A stretch of DNA of 64,000 bases from Streptococcus cristatus (GCF_003943465.1 NZ_RJPR01000002.1:266710-330709); one strand, 5' to 3'; positions 31,916 to 41,548 are shown, numbered from the stretch's first letter. Numbers and translations are program-made. Notes: a model not told the origin generated them from the letters alone.

Positions 31916-32896
31916 TTAGAGGCGTTCCTTCCAAGAAGTCGCAGTCTGTTGAAGAACCTTGTTGAGCTCATCAATGTTTTCAAATCCAGTTGTACGAAGC
32001 CATTCACGAGCTGCTGCTTCACCGTCTTTGATGTAAGCTTCAACTGATCCAGCCCAAGTTGCACGGCCGCAAAGAACTCCGTTGAAGTTTGCGCCTGATT
32101 CGTGGGCAAAGACGAGTGTTTCTTGGAAGAGTTTGGCTGATACACCCGCACTCAAGTAGATATATGGCAAGTTAGTCGCTTCATCTTGCTCTTTGAAGAA
32201 GGCTGCTGCTTCTTCACGTGTATGCACGATTTCACCATCGCCAAAGCCTTCAACGTATTTGACGTTGACTGGAACTTCCACTTTCAAAACATCGATGTTG
32301 AAGCGTGGGTCTGAGAAGACCTTCATGGCACCGATAACCTTGTGTGGTTTTACTTTTGCGTATTCTGCAGAACCTGCGTCAGCGATTTTTTCATCGTAAG
32401 CCAAAATTTCAAGGAAGAATGGAATGTCTTCTGCCACACATTCAGAGCCGATGCGTTCAATGTAGGCTTGTTTTTGTTGGTTGAGTTCGTCAGAGCTGTC
32501 TACGTCATAGTAAAGCAAGAACTTAACAGCGTCTGCGCCTTGTTCCTTGATGCGTTTGGCAGACCAAACATCCAAGCAGTCTGGCAAGCGTTTGGTGCTA
32601 GTTGTGTCATAACCTGTTTTCTCATAAGCAAGGAGAAGCCCTGCATTTGGCGCAAGTGCTTTTGTAGCTGGAAGTCCATACTCTGGGTCGAGAAGCATAG
32701 ATGAAGCGTATTTAGTCAATTCATCTGCTACCAAGACTTTGAGTTCTTCCATTTGAGCCACTGTTGGCTCTTCTGTTTGGTATTGAGCCATGAGGCGTTT
32801 CAAAGCACCACGTTGGTCAAAGGCAAGAGCTGAGATGATGCCGTTCTCGTCAGAGAGTTTTTCCAAATATTTGCGTTTTTGTTCTGTTAAAGCCAT
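31916..32896 (-). CDS. lacD: Tagatose 1,6-diphosphate aldolase
   Basis: A 326-residue class I aldolase that splits tagatose-1,6-bisphosphate into dihydroxyacetone phosphate and glyceraldehyde-3-phosphate. Family blocks [14 protein letters not shown] (about 22-35), [12 protein letters not shown] (about 121) and [14 protein letters not shown] (about 203-216, holding the Schiff-base Lys) are present. It is the last gene of lacABCD; its start is 1 nt after the lacC stop. LacD proteins of streptococci are usually 325-327 residues, so it is full length. In S. pyogenes one LacD copy doubles as a regulator, which cannot be judged here. Confidence 0.96.
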   Translation of the reverse strand: MALTEQKRKYLEKLSDENGIISALAFDQRGALKRLMAQYQTEEPTVAQMEELKVLVADELTKYASSMLLDPEYGLPATKALAPNAGLLLAYEKTGYDTTSTKRLPDCLDVWSAKRIKEQGADAVKFLLYYDVDSSDELNQQKQAYIERIGSECVAEDIPFFLEILAYDEKIADAGSAEYAKVKPHKVIGAMKVFSDPRFNIDVLKVEVPVNVKYVEGFGDGEIVHTREEAAAFFKEQDEATNLPYIYLSAGVSAKLFQETLVFAHESGANFNGVLCGRATWAGSVEAYIKDGEAAAREWLRTTGFENIDELNKVLQQTATSWKERL

Positions 32897-32897
32897 T

Positions 32898-33827
32898 TTA
32901 TACCTCTTTTACTATTAATTGATCATATAGAGCTTGATAGTTGGCCATATTGACATGACCTGTCATTTTTTCTTGAGCGTTGAGCATACCAAGGACATTG
33001 GCCTTGATGAGGAGTTCTGCATCCGATTCCTTATGAAGAAGTCCTGAGGAAATTCCTGCCACAGTAGAATCTCCAGATCCGACAGGATTGACTACCTGAA
33101 TTTTTGGAATATCTACCTTGTAGAAAGTATCACCATGTTTAGCAAAAGCACCATTGGCACCAAGTGAAACGATAATCCACTCAATACCTATAAATAACGG
33201 TTCTTGAAGAACTTCTTTTAATTCATCCAAATCTTCTGAAACTTCTTTCCCAAGAAGCTGAGACAATTCTTCGTTATTTGGTTTAATAACTGTTGGTTTG
33301 TGGGGTGATTCAAGAACCGCCTGAAGGGCAGCACCTGAGCAGTCTAGAACAACTGGTTTTCCTGCTTGATTAGAAAGTTCTACCAAGCTTGCATAGTAGT
33401 CAACTGGAAGGCCTGCTGGCAGACTACCAGAGATAGCCACTACTTCCACAGTGTCAAGGAGATTCTCGAAATGAGCCAAGAAATCTTGACCTTCTTTTTC
33501 AAGAATTTCAGGTCCTTTTTCAAGAATTTCTGTTTGGTTGTCTCCGTGTAGAATAGCGATACAGTTACGAGTTTCTCCTTGAATTGTGAAGAAATGTTTA
33601 CTGACCTTATCATCGATATGTTCTACCAAAAACTCACCAAGTTTACCACCGACCAAACCAGTAGCAGCAACAGAATCACCAAATTCTGAAAGAACTCGTG
33701 TAACATTGAGACCTTTACCACCAGCTGTCTTGGTCACGTCCACCACACGGTTGACAGTGTCAATTTTTAATTCATCCAAGGGATAGGAAATATCAATGGA
33801 TGGATTCATTGTGACTGTTAAAATCAT
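32898..33827 (-). CDS. lacC: Tagatose-6-phosphate kinase
   Basis: A 309-residue PfkB-family kinase phosphorylating tagatose-6-phosphate. N-terminal motif [14 protein letters not shown] (about residues 7-20), [11 protein letters not shown] (about 37-47) and C-terminal anion-hole motif [12 protein letters not shown] (about 247-258, catalytic Asp) are intact. It lies between lacB and lacD with short gaps and follows the operon order of streptococcal lac clusters. Confidence 0.95.
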   Translation of the reverse strand: MILTVTMNPSIDISYPLDELKIDTVNRVVDVTKTAGGKGLNVTRVLSEFGDSVAATGLVGGKLGEFLVEHIDDKVSKHFFTIQGETRNCIAILHGDNQTEILEKGPEILEKEGQDFLAHFENLLDTVEVVAISGSLPAGLPVDYYASLVELSNQAGKPVVLDCSGAALQAVLESPHKPTVIKPNNEELSQLLGKEVSEDLDELKEVLQEPLFIGIEWIIVSLGANGAFAKHGDTFYKVDIPKIQVVNPVGSGDSTVAGISSGLLHKESDAELLIKANVLGMLNAQEKMTGHVNMANYQALYDQLIVKEV

Positions 33828-33837
33828 GCGTCACCTC

Positions 33838-34353
33838 TTAGTCGTGGTACTCACCGCGATCCCATTTTTCAAGGAATTCTGTAAAGAAGTTTGCATCTGC
33901 TTGATGAGCATTGTGACTTTCAACGTGCTCAATTTTCGCAATCAATTTTTTATTTTCTTCTGATGGTTTGTATTCAGCATTGATGAAAGCTTCAATGATA
34001 TCACACATGAGCAATTCACCAGTGATTTTACCACCAAAACCAATAACGTTGGCGTTCAATTGTTCTTTTGCATAAAGAGCTGTTGTCATATCACGAACCA
34101 AGGCAGAACGGACACCAGGAACTTTATTTACAGCATTATTGATACCAACACCAGTACCACAGATACATACCCCAAGATCAGCTTGACCGCTTGTAACGGC
34201 TTCACCAACTTTTTTACCAAAGATTGGGTAGTGAGTACGTGTGTGGTCATAGGTACCAAAGTCGATGACTTCATATCCTTTTGATTTCAAAAATTCTGAA
34301 ACCGCCATTTTTTCATCTGTTACGATGTGGTCACATCCAATTGCAATTCTCAT
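33838..34353 (-). CDS. lacB: Galactose-6-phosphate isomerase subunit LacB
   Basis: A 171-residue RpiB/LacAB-family subunit. [18 protein letters not shown] and the active-site loop [15 protein letters not shown] (about residues 63-77, with the catalytic Cys) are visible. With LacA it converts galactose-6-phosphate to tagatose-6-phosphate. Length is normal. It lies 10 nt before lacC. Between it and lacA there is a 148-nt gap, most of it a repeat element. Confidence 0.95.
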   Translation of the reverse strand: MRIAIGCDHIVTDEKMAVSEFLKSKGYEVIDFGTYDHTRTHYPIFGKKVGEAVTSGQADLGVCICGTGVGINNAVNKVPGVRSALVRDMTTALYAKEQLNANVIGFGGKITGELLMCDIIEAFINAEYKPSEENKKLIAKIEHVESHNAHQADANFFTEFLEKWDRGEYHD

Positions 34354-34400
34354 TAGTTATTCCCTCCGATTAATTATATAAATCTCATATCATTTATCCT

Positions 34401-34501
34401 TACTCAAGAAAAATCAAGATTAGCTTAGGAAGCGAGCTGCGAGCATAACTGAAGTTAGCTAAAGGGAGCTGACGACAGATTATCTTGATTTTTGAAGAGT
34501 A
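34401..34501. repeat. BOX/RUP-like intergenic repeat between lacA and lacB
   Basis: The ends TACTCAAGAAAAATCAAGAT (34401-34420) and its near complement ATCTTGATTTTTGAAGAGTA (34482-34501) match at 18 of 20 bases. The middle holds AGCTGACGACAG, reminiscent of the CGTCAGC core of pneumococcal BOX elements. It sits inside the lac operon, ending at the base before the lacA stop codon complement, so it is transcribed and would form a long hairpin between lacA and lacB messages. Confidence 0.6.
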
Positions 34502-34927
34502 TTAGCACATTTTGTTCAACATATCGACCCGAATCTGGTGACGACCGCCGTCGTATTTACCATTAACAAAACCTTTAGCAATATTTTTCGCCAATTTATC
34601 ACCAACGACTTCTGCACCCATAGTGATCATACGTGAGTTGTTGTGGCCACGAGTCATATAAGCTGAACGTTCATCAGATACTTCTGCGGCAACCATTCCT
34701 TTAATCTTAGTTGCAACCATGAACGGACCAGCACCATAGGCATCAATCACGATACCAAGGTTTTGTTCTTCTTTGTTTACTTCTGCAGCAACAGCAAGAG
34801 TCACATCGACAAAGTCTTGACCTTCAGCCGTAACATCCACTACGTGGAAGTTTTCTTTTTCCAAGAAGTCTTTCACAACTTCTTTCAATCTCAAACCTGC
34901 AGCATCTGCACCAATGATAATAGACAT
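34502..34927 (-). CDS. lacA: Galactose-6-phosphate isomerase subunit LacA
   Basis: A 141-residue RpiB/LacAB-family subunit ([20 protein letters not shown]) with [20 protein letters not shown] at about residues 58-77, the equivalent loop lacking the LacB cysteine, as usual for LacA. It is the partner of LacB in the first step of the tagatose pathway. ATG 34927 has an AGGAGG site. A consensus promoter with repeated palindromes is directly upstream. The BOX-like repeat begins immediately after its stop. Confidence 0.95.
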   Translation of the reverse strand: MSIIIGADAAGLRLKEVVKDFLEKENFHVVDVTAEGQDFVDVTLAVAAEVNKEEQNLGIVIDAYGAGPFMVATKIKGMVAAEVSDERSAYMTRGHNNSRMITMGAEVVGDKLAKNIAKGFVNGKYDGGRHQIRVDMLNKMC

Positions 34928-34964
34928 ATTAAGTCCTCCTTTAATTTTCTATATAATGAACTAA

Positions 34965-35044
34965 AATGTTTTAAAACATTAAACGTTATTTGATTCACAA
35001 GTTTATAATACAACATTTTATGTTTACTGTCAACATTATATGTT
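34965..35044 (-). promoter_or_regulatory. lacABCD promoter with repeated operator palindromes
   Basis: Minus strand -35 TTGACA (35028-35033), 17-bp spacer, -10 TATTAT (35005-35010). AACATTTTATGTT (35012-35024) lies in the spacer and AACATTATATGTT (35032-35044) over the -35, two near-identical odd palindromes 20 bp apart. AATGTTTTAAAACATT (34965-34980) is a perfect 16-bp palindrome downstream of the start point. Probably LacR operators. Confidence 0.75.
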
Positions 35045-35071
35045 TGTTTTTAAACATTTTTAAAATTTTCT

Positions 35072-35968
35072 TTAAAAAATAGTAATATCAAATCCAATTT
35101 CTTCTTTTTCTCCTGCTGGGAGTAGACGGACGTTTTTCTTGCTTTCTAAATAATCACCCTCTTCTAACGAGGTCGACAAACCTGACCAAGGTTCCAAGGC
35201 TATAAATGGCCCTTTGTTAATAGTTGACCAGATAATTAGATTTGGAAATTCTTGAAAATCTAAACGTAACCCTTTATCATGATTCCGAGAACGAAGAGCA
35301 ACGGTCCGTGATTTTAGCTCATCAAGGGTCACTGCATCTTTATCAAAGATGGCATAGTCCAAATTTAGTTCTTTTTGATGATCTAGGAAACTTGTACGTT
35401 CCAGAAAGTTCAACATACCAGTTTCAGGATAAGAGAGAGGAACACTGCAGGTTTCTTCCTGTTCAAACTCCAAATAGTAATCCTCATAATTTTCATCATC
35501 AAATAAAGGGCAGTTAAATCCCGGATGACCTCCGATGAAGTACGGCATAGCGCCACTATCTCCACGATTTTCTACGATATACTGGGTACGAAGCTTCTTG
35601 CCAGTTAAGCTATAGCGAATCGATAAGCAGAAATGATAGGGATAGTTCTGAAACATCTCCTCTGTGTCCTCAATAGCAAAAGTCACACTCGTATCCGTTT
35701 GTTCTACTAATTCAAATTCTTTCTTGCGAACGAGCCCATGCCGAGGAATGACTCCACTTGCTTCTTGACCATCTTTTAATACATAGTGAGCGGTGTCATT
35801 GCGCAAACTCCCACAAATGGGGAAAAGTACTGGAGCTTGACCACTCCAATAGGTCGCATCACCCTGCCAGAGGTATTCTACACCATCCTTATCCTTGATT
35901 GAAGAAAGCGCTCCTCCCAATTTCTCAAACTGCACTGTCAATTCATCATTTGCTAGCGTAATCACCAT
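35072..35968 (-). CDS. lacX: Aldose 1-epimerase family protein LacX
   Basis: A 298-residue galactose mutarotase-like protein. Conserved segments are EYLWQGDATYWSGQAPVLFP (about residues 31-50), IPRHGLVRKKEF (about 93) and GGHPGFNCP (about 166, active-site His). LacX is commonly linked to lac operons. It lies downstream of the PTS EIIC gene and 145 nt before lacA, separated from it by the lacABCD promoter. It probably interconverts sugar anomers; exact substrate unknown. Confidence 0.85.
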   Translation of the reverse strand: MVITLANDELTVQFEKLGGALSSIKDKDGVEYLWQGDATYWSGQAPVLFPICGSLRNDTAHYVLKDGQEASGVIPRHGLVRKKEFELVEQTDTSVTFAIEDTEEMFQNYPYHFCLSIRYSLTGKKLRTQYIVENRGDSGAMPYFIGGHPGFNCPLFDDENYEDYYLEFEQEETCSVPLSYPETGMLNFLERTSFLDHQKELNLDYAIFDKDAVTLDELKSRTVALRSRNHDKGLRLDFQEFPNLIIWSTINKGPFIALEPWSGLSTSLEEGDYLESKKNVRLLPAGEKEEIGFDITIF

Positions 35969-36125
35969 CCAAATCTCCTCTCTACTTCAGAGAAAAAGGC
36001 AGGCTTCTGACTTCTCTCTGCTTAGTATTCATCACATAGGAAAAGCTAGATTATCAACATTCCCATTTGGAAATGGACAATCTAGCTTCCCTAGTCTTAC
36101 AATATTTAACAATAGTTAACGGATA

Positions 36126-37601
36126 TTATTTCGCTTTTGCTGCATATTCTGCATTCCGTTTGATCATTTGCTTTCTGTACCAAGCAAAGATTCCAATATA
36201 AGCACCAAGGAAGACAATAGCACCAATGATAGCTTTAATATCACCTGTAGTAGTATTACCAATAGTCCAGCCCAAGAGTTTTTCGATTGGTCCTTCAAGT
36301 GTTGAGTGAGTGATCAATTGAGACTGGCTAACTCCTTCAGGGAAGGCACCTACGCCTTTAGCAAGTTCTGTTGCAAACGGTGCAATCAGGGTACCTGAAA
36401 GAAGGAAGAGTGGTAACAAGAGTGTTCCAAAGACAATCATACGAAGCAATTTACCACGAGTAACAACCAGAAGGGCAGGTGTCACACCCATGGCGATGAT
36501 ACCAGCCAATGGCAAGATACCGTTTCCTACATTAGAAAGCAGAACTGCTTCAATCAGCATGATTGGGGCAAGTACGTTAGCGCAGGCCCAAATTTCTGCA
36601 CGACCAGCGATAAATGGCCAGTCAAGACCGATGTTGAATTTACGTCCTTGTAGACGTTTTGTTGCTACGTTAGTAATACCTTGTGAAAGTGGTTCAACGG
36701 CTGCGATAAACCATGATCCGATAAGTGAGAAGAGCTCCAAGCAGACACCGGCAGTCAAACCGAGAGACAACCATCCTTTAATAACCAATTGCCATGTGTT
36801 GCCATCTTCTACACCTGCTACTGGGTGCGGAGTGCCCATGATACCGATAACTACACCGAGAAGGAAACCGATGAAGAATTTAGATCCCCAGAAACCGATT
36901 TTCTTATTCAAAGCGGCAGCATCGAAGTCATATTTATCCAACCCAGGGAAGAACTTGTCAAAAATCTTATCCAAAACCATGATAACAGGGTTCATCATGT
37001 AGTTCATGTGAGTTGAAGTCATTGGTGATGAACTTGGTGCATTCAACAAATCATCAAAAGTTGGTTTCATCAAGTCAGAGTTGATAATCTTCAAGACACC
37101 AACCAAGACAACTGCTAAAGTTGCAATCAAGAGTGACACAGCAGGACTTACATGGCTCTTATCTGCATACCATTTGATGAGCAAGCCAGTGATTGACAAG
37201 TGCCAAATATCAAAGATATCCACATCCAATGTATCTGTTTTCTTTATAGCTAACATCACAACATTGACAATGAGCATGATGAGCAAGAAGTACAAGGTCC
37301 ATGGAGAACCCCAAGTGATAGTTGCAAGCGGTGCCCAACCAACGTCAGTGATGTTCAACTGAATACCAGTGTTTTCAACGAATTTAGCAAGTGAAGCTGA
37401 GAAAGCTCCGTTAAGCATACCGATGATGGCACCGATACCAGTAAGAGCGATGGCAAGTTTGATACCACCTTCAAGCGCTTTGGAGAATTTCACTCCAAAA
37501 AGTAAAGCCAATACTGTCAAGATGATCAGCATGATGATAGGACCACCCATATCTAAGATGGGTTTAAAAATCTTATTGGCTAGGTCAATAATGACATCCA
37601 T
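36126..37601 (-). CDS. gatC: PTS galactose/galactitol transporter subunit EIIC
   Basis: A 491-residue EIIC of the galactitol family with about ten to twelve membrane segments. It starts MDVIIDLANKIFKPILDMGG and shows GMLNGAFSASLAKFVENTGI (about 60-79) and MGTPHPVAGVEDG (about 255-267). It carries sugar across the membrane, with phosphate from EIIA and EIIB. It is third in the gatABC order and lies next to the tagatose pathway. In related oral streptococci this set is known as the galactose PTS, making galactose-6-phosphate for lacABCD. Confidence 0.92.
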   Translation of the reverse strand: MDVIIDLANKIFKPILDMGGPIIMLIILTVLALLFGVKFSKALEGGIKLAIALTGIGAIIGMLNGAFSASLAKFVENTGIQLNITDVGWAPLATITWGSPWTLYFLLIMLIVNVVMLAIKKTDTLDVDIFDIWHLSITGLLIKWYADKSHVSPAVSLLIATLAVVLVGVLKIINSDLMKPTFDDLLNAPSSSPMTSTHMNYMMNPVIMVLDKIFDKFFPGLDKYDFDAAALNKKIGFWGSKFFIGFLLGVVIGIMGTPHPVAGVEDGNTWQLVIKGWLSLGLTAGVCLELFSLIGSWFIAAVEPLSQGITNVATKRLQGRKFNIGLDWPFIAGRAEIWACANVLAPIMLIEAVLLSNVGNGILPLAGIIAMGVTPALLVVTRGKLLRMIVFGTLLLPLFLLSGTLIAPFATELAKGVGAFPEGVSQSQLITHSTLEGPIEKLLGWTIGNTTTGDIKAIIGAIVFLGAYIGIFAWYRKQMIKRNAEYAAKAK

Positions 37602-37653
37602 AATAATTCCTCCCTTTTTTTGTTATATGAATGTTAACAAGATAAAGAATAGA

Positions 37654-37959
37654 TTAACTTAGTCCGTGCTCTTTAATTGCTGCTTCAATATTGTCAAACA
37701 CTGGAGCGCTCATTGCAGGAATACGGAACAAGATTGGTCCAGCTTCGATAACTGGGATTCCTGGTTCAAAACCAAGATCTGTTGCAGCGATTGGCGTGAA
37801 GATATCATAACCTTGCATTAGATCTTCATTGACATCCTTAACCATCACGGCATCACAATGTACATCATAACCGCGGTTTGACAACTCTTCCTCAAGAGCA
37901 CTCTTGATTTGGTGACTTGAGTTTACCCCTGCTCCGCAGGCTGCTAAAATTTTAATCAT
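37654..37959 (-). CDS. gatB: PTS galactose/galactitol transporter subunit EIIB
   Basis: A 101-residue EIIB with the phosphocysteine loop ILAACGAGVNSS (Cys8) at the N-terminus, typical of the galactitol/lactose-like superfamily. It takes phosphate from EIIA and gives it to the sugar in EIIC. Short gaps to both neighbours (20 and 52 nt) indicate one operon. Full length. Confidence 0.93.
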   Translation of the reverse strand: MIKILAACGAGVNSSHQIKSALEEELSNRGYDVHCDAVMVKDVNEDLMQGYDIFTPIAATDLGFEPGIPVIEAGPILFRIPAMSAPVFDNIEAAIKEHGLS

Positions 37960-37979
37960 AATAAAATCCTCCGATTTAT

Positions 37980-38456
37980 TTATTTAATAACTTTTGAAAT
38001 ATATTGGAACAACTCTTCTTTTGAGTTCAAAGAAGCTAAACCAGCTAGATTTCCTTCGCTAGTGAAGAAATCCATTAACTGTGCTAAGATATTGGTCTGG
38101 CTTGAGCTAGAGTTGTTGATAATAAAGAACAAGAGAGACACTTCAACGGTTTGCGTAGGAGAAATCATATTGTGGAAGGTTACAGGCTGATCTAGCTTAA
38201 CGACTACCACATTTTCAGTCAGATTATGCGCAATATCCGTATGAGGTATGGCAACATTCGGCAATTCCTTGCCTAAAAATTCCATATCCAATCCAGTTGG
38301 AAACGCCTTTTCTCTTTCAAGTAAAGCGTTTCGATAAGAAGAAGTTACAACTTCTCTTTCTTCTAACAAATCAGCTACTTGATGAAAAAGATCTTCTTGA
38401 TTTTCTGCATGTAAACAAAACACTAGATTTTCATCAAATAATTGGGCAAGCGCCAT
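37980..38456 (-). CDS. gatA: PTS galactose/galactitol transporter subunit EIIA
   Basis: A 158-residue EIIA of the fructose/mannitol-like fold. The phosphorylated His is His72 in NVAIPHTDIAH. It is the first gene of the PTS operon and starts 42 nt downstream of a consensus -10; the message carries an AAGGAGAG site. The overlapping cre site shows CcpA control. With EIIB and EIIC it forms the complete transporter. Confidence 0.93.
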   Translation of the reverse strand: MALAQLFDENLVFCLHAENQEDLFHQVADLLEEREVVTSSYRNALLEREKAFPTGLDMEFLGKELPNVAIPHTDIAHNLTENVVVVKLDQPVTFHNMISPTQTVEVSLLFFIINNSSSSQTNILAQLMDFFTSEGNLAGLASLNSKEELFQYISKVIK

Positions 38457-38497
38457 TTTATCATCTCTCCTTTTGTTTCTTTTTGTTCGTTTAATTA

Positions 38498-38526
38498 ATT
38501 ATATCATTATGTGATAGCGCTGTCAA
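38498..38526 (-). promoter_or_regulatory. gat/lac promoter with overlapping cre site
   Basis: Minus strand TTGACA (38521-38526), 17-bp spacer, TATAAT (38498-38503), a full consensus promoter. TGATAGCGCTGTCA (38512-38525) fits the cre consensus at every fixed base and overlaps the -35. CcpA must repress this strong promoter in glucose. TTTGTT-rich repeats upstream (38530-38555) may bind LacR. Confidence 0.88.
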
Positions 38527-38783
38527 TAGTTTGTTTTGTTATTTTTTGTTTATTTGTCTAATAACTTAAATTTTTAATGTTCATATGAAGATAGAACATT
38601 TCGTCATTCTGAATTGTTAAGGAATAACATGAGTCATAAAAATATCCTTAGCAAGTCTAAGTTGATATACAAGAACTTTTCGTCCACTGTAAAATACAAT
38701 TATTCATCTGCAATAAGAAATAAAAGCTACGAAATTCGCAGCTTTTAGAATCTTAAATTAACATTCATGACAACGCGATCAAA

Positions 38784-39530
38784 TCAGAGAACCTTGGTGT
38801 AAGAACTATATTTTGCTCTCACTTTCGGAGAGATATGGTCATCCGTTACAATTGCGTCAATATTGTCCAAACGGTAAAAACTATAGAAAGAATAGCTATC
38901 AAATTTGCTATTATCTGCAACAATGTATTTTTCAATTGCATTGTTGAGAATAATGGCATTTCCATTCCCCTCTTCTTCATTGGCAGTCGTCACATTGTGG
39001 CCGTCAATTCCGTTCACTCCAATAAAGGCCTTTGATACCTTGATTTCTCGTAAAAGTTTATTGGCAAACTGCCCCACAAAAGTCTGGGTCTTGACCCGAT
39101 AGCGTCCTCCAATCAAAATCAAATCAAAATTAGGATAATCCTTCAACTTTTCGAAAATAGGGAGTGAATTGGTTACAATACTGATATTTTTCCCCTCTAA
39201 ATAATCGCCTATAAAATCCGTTGTAGTACCTGATCCGATAAAAACTGTGTCCCCTTCAGCAATCAAATCAGCACATTTCTTAGCAATCAGCTTCTTTTCT
39301 TCGATATTTAACATCGTTTTTTCAGAATGCGAAGCTTCATTCAAGCTATCTTTCACCTTTTTATGAGCCCCACCATGCACCCGAATCAAAAGTCCTTGCT
39401 TCTCAAGATCAATCAAATCTCGCCGAATGGTCATATCTGTTACATTCAGCAATTCCTTCAGGTTCTTTACAGACACAACTCCCGTCTGGTCCAGCTCTTG
39501 TAAGATCACTTTATGACGACTTTCCTTCAT
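38784..39530 (-). CDS. lacR: DeoR-family repressor LacR
   Basis: A 248-residue DeoR-family regulator from ATG 39530 (AAGGAGG site; a TTG two codons earlier is possible). It has an N-terminal winged HTH (HKVILQELDQTGVVSVKNLK and NVTDMTIRRDLIDLEKQG, to about residue 50) and a C-terminal sugar-phosphate sensor domain (VFIGSGTTTDFIGDYL about residue 94). It is divergently isolated, 327 nt upstream of gatA and read in the same direction. LacR of streptococci is released by tagatose-6-phosphate. The likely targets are the palindromes at the lacA and gatA promoters. Confidence 0.9.
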   Translation of the reverse strand: MKESRHKVILQELDQTGVVSVKNLKELLNVTDMTIRRDLIDLEKQGLLIRVHGGAHKKVKDSLNEASHSEKTMLNIEEKKLIAKKCADLIAEGDTVFIGSGTTTDFIGDYLEGKNISIVTNSLPIFEKLKDYPNFDLILIGGRYRVKTQTFVGQFANKLLREIKVSKAFIGVNGIDGHNVTTANEEEGNGNAIILNNAIEKYIVADNSKFDSYSFYSFYRLDNIDAIVTDDHISPKVRAKYSSYTKVL

Positions 39531-39550
39531 GTACAATCCTCCTTGTTGTT

Positions 39551-39627
39551 GATGTCTAGAGACGTCTCATCAAAGTTTCCCCTTTGATTCTTAGGTTCCT
39601 TGGACACCTCAAATCACTTTAATGTCC
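39551..39627 (-). promoter_or_regulatory. Structured 5' leader of lacR
   Basis: Three stems follow each other: GATGTCTAGAGACGTCTCATC (39551-39571, arms GATG...CATC around GAGACGTCTC), ATCAAAG with CTTTGAT (39569-39588), and GGACA with TGTCC (39602-39627). A -10 TATAAT read leftwards lies near 39645. The leader is about 110 nt, unusually folded for a repressor gene. Confidence 0.45.
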
Positions 39628-39781
39628 ATGCACCATTGCTTATATCATTATACTACAATTTTTTCATATAAACAAAAAAATGTATACTTTTTTTCAAAAA
39701 AATAGATTATTGTTTGTTTATGCGTTTTCATTGTGCTGTTTTCAAACAAATATTGAAAGATAATCAAATTATTTTCAATAG

Positions 39782-39812
39782 AAAAATCCGATATCAGCTG
39801 ACATCGGATTTT
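39782..39812 (-). terminator. Terminator after the DEAD-box helicase gene
   Basis: AAATCCGATATCAGC and GCTGACATCGGATTT form a long stem with one mismatch, and TTTTTC follows on the minus strand. It starts 5 nt past the stop. Confidence 0.88.
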
Positions 39813-39816
39813 CTGT

Positions 39817-41391
39817 TTATTTATCGCCTTTATTACGGATAACAAAGCCGGTTTTCTTTTCGCTGGAAGTGCGTTGTGGGCGTTTATTTCCTCTGCTTTC
39901 GAAGTCGCGACTGTTCTTGTTTGACTTACGTTTAAAGTCACGGCGGCCACCCTCTCGATCTTCACGTCCGCCACGGCGATCACGGCCTTGGTCGCCTCGA
40001 CGGCCGTTGCCACGACCACTCTTACCTTTTCCACCAAAACCGCCACCAGATGCTTTAAATGGCAATGGTTTTTCACGGGCAATTTCTACTTCAGGAAGGG
40101 CATCTGGATCCTGCACCGTCAAGCTGAGGATATACATAGCCAGCTCTTCTGGGCTGAATTCTGCTGCCAGCTTGCGGGCATCCTTACTGAATTTCTCAAA
40201 GTTAGAACGGATGCTTTCGTCCGCAAAATCGCGTTCAATCTTCTTAAGGGCAACTCTTTTCTTAGCTTGGAAAGCTTCTTCCGCAGTCGCTGGCTTAAGG
40301 CCTTTCATACGCTTCTTGGTCAGATTTTCGATAATCTGCAGATAACCCATTTCATTTGGCGCTACGAACGTGATAGACTGACCTGACTTACCAGCACGAC
40401 CAGTCCGACCAATCCGGTGAACATAGCTTTCTGGATCCTGCGGAATGTCGTAGTTGTAGACGTGGGTCACACCAGAAATGTCCAATCCACGCGCGGCCAC
40501 ATCTGTCGCCACCAAGACATCCAGATTGCCGTTTTTAAAGTCGCGTAGAACGCGAAGGCGCTTGCCTTGGTCCAAATCGCCATGGATACCCTCTGCTCGG
40601 AAACCGCGGATTTTCAGGCCACGAGTCAGCTCATCCACCCGGCGCTTGGTCCGGCCAAAGACGATTGACAGCTCTGGCTGCTCCACATCCATCAGGCGGG
40701 TCATGGTATCAAATTTTTCATTTTCCTTGACACGGATATAATACTGATCTACCAGCTCTGTCGTCAACTCTTTAGCAGCAATCTTGACATGCTCAGGCTC
40801 CTTCATAAACTTGACACCGATACGCTTGATAGCATCCGGCATGGTCGCTGAAAAGAGCAAGGTCTGACGCTCTTCTGGCACACGGGAAATGATAGACTCA
40901 ATATCTTCCAAAAAGCCCATGTTAAGCATTTCATCCGCTTCGTCCAAGATTAAGGTTTCAATCTGATTCAGCTTAAGCGCCTTGCGTTTGATCAAATCCA
41001 AAAGACGACCAGGTGTTCCTACGACGATATGAGCACCAGACTTGAGGGCCTTGATTTGCTTTTCGATGCTGGAGCCACCGTAGACAGAACGCACCTTGAC
41101 ACCCTTGCTGCGGCCAAAACGGAACAGCTCTTCCTGACTCTGAACAGCCAATTCACGGGTTGGAGCGATAATCAAAGCCTGCACAGCAGGATTATCTGTA
41201 TCAATCTTCTCCAGAGTTGGGAAGCCAAAGGCCGCTGTCTTTCCTGTCCCTGTCTGGGCCTGACCAATAACATCCTTACCTGCCATAGCAAGTGGAATTG
41301 TCTGCTCTTGAATAGGGCTTGCTTCTACAAAGCCAGCTTTTTCAATCTCTGCTAGTAATTCAGCAGATAAATGTAATTCATTAAATTTCAA
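39817..41391 (-). CDS. cshA: DEAD-box RNA helicase (CshA-like)
   Basis: A 524-residue DEAD-box helicase. Q motif (FVEASPIQEQTIPLAM), Walker A AQTGTGKTAAF (about residue 43), DEAD box LILDEADEML (about 150), LFSATMP (about 180), VATDVAARGLD (about 295) and HRIGRTGRAGK (about 323) are all there. The C-terminal 100 residues are an Arg/Gly-rich tail that binds RNA. CshA works in ribosome assembly and mRNA decay, with the degradosome, and at low temperature. A long leader with an attenuator-like hairpin lies upstream. Confidence 0.93.
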   Translation of the reverse strand: MKFNELHLSAELLAEIEKAGFVEASPIQEQTIPLAMAGKDVIGQAQTGTGKTAAFGFPTLEKIDTDNPAVQALIIAPTRELAVQSQEELFRFGRSKGVKVRSVYGGSSIEKQIKALKSGAHIVVGTPGRLLDLIKRKALKLNQIETLILDEADEMLNMGFLEDIESIISRVPEERQTLLFSATMPDAIKRIGVKFMKEPEHVKIAAKELTTELVDQYYIRVKENEKFDTMTRLMDVEQPELSIVFGRTKRRVDELTRGLKIRGFRAEGIHGDLDQGKRLRVLRDFKNGNLDVLVATDVAARGLDISGVTHVYNYDIPQDPESYVHRIGRTGRAGKSGQSITFVAPNEMGYLQIIENLTKKRMKGLKPATAEEAFQAKKRVALKKIERDFADESIRSNFEKFSKDARKLAAEFSPEELAMYILSLTVQDPDALPEVEIAREKPLPFKASGGGFGGKGKSGRGNGRRGDQGRDRRGGREDREGGRRDFKRKSNKNSRDFESRGNKRPQRTSSEKKTGFVIRNKGDK

Positions 41392-41548
41392 TGTTCTTCT
41401 TCTTTCTAAAGGCGGTGCGAAGCCACCTTATAAGGCTTTTGATACTCAACTATCGAAACATACCAAGTGCTTTTCTCTTGCTAAATCTCGATTTTTTGAG
41501 AGTATTCGCTCTTCTCTTCATAAATATGGTCTCTCAAGTCTAGGCACT

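Noticed and set aside
36490..37002. 170-codon plus-strand frame opposite the PTS EIIC gene
   Set aside because: The EIIC gene is intact and strongly supported; the mirror frame has no ribosome site and no membrane or enzyme pattern.
39869..40345. 158-codon plus-strand frame opposite the helicase tail, rich in Arg, Pro and Ser
   Set aside because: It is the mirror of the Arg/Gly-rich C-terminal repeats of the DEAD-box protein; no ribosome site.
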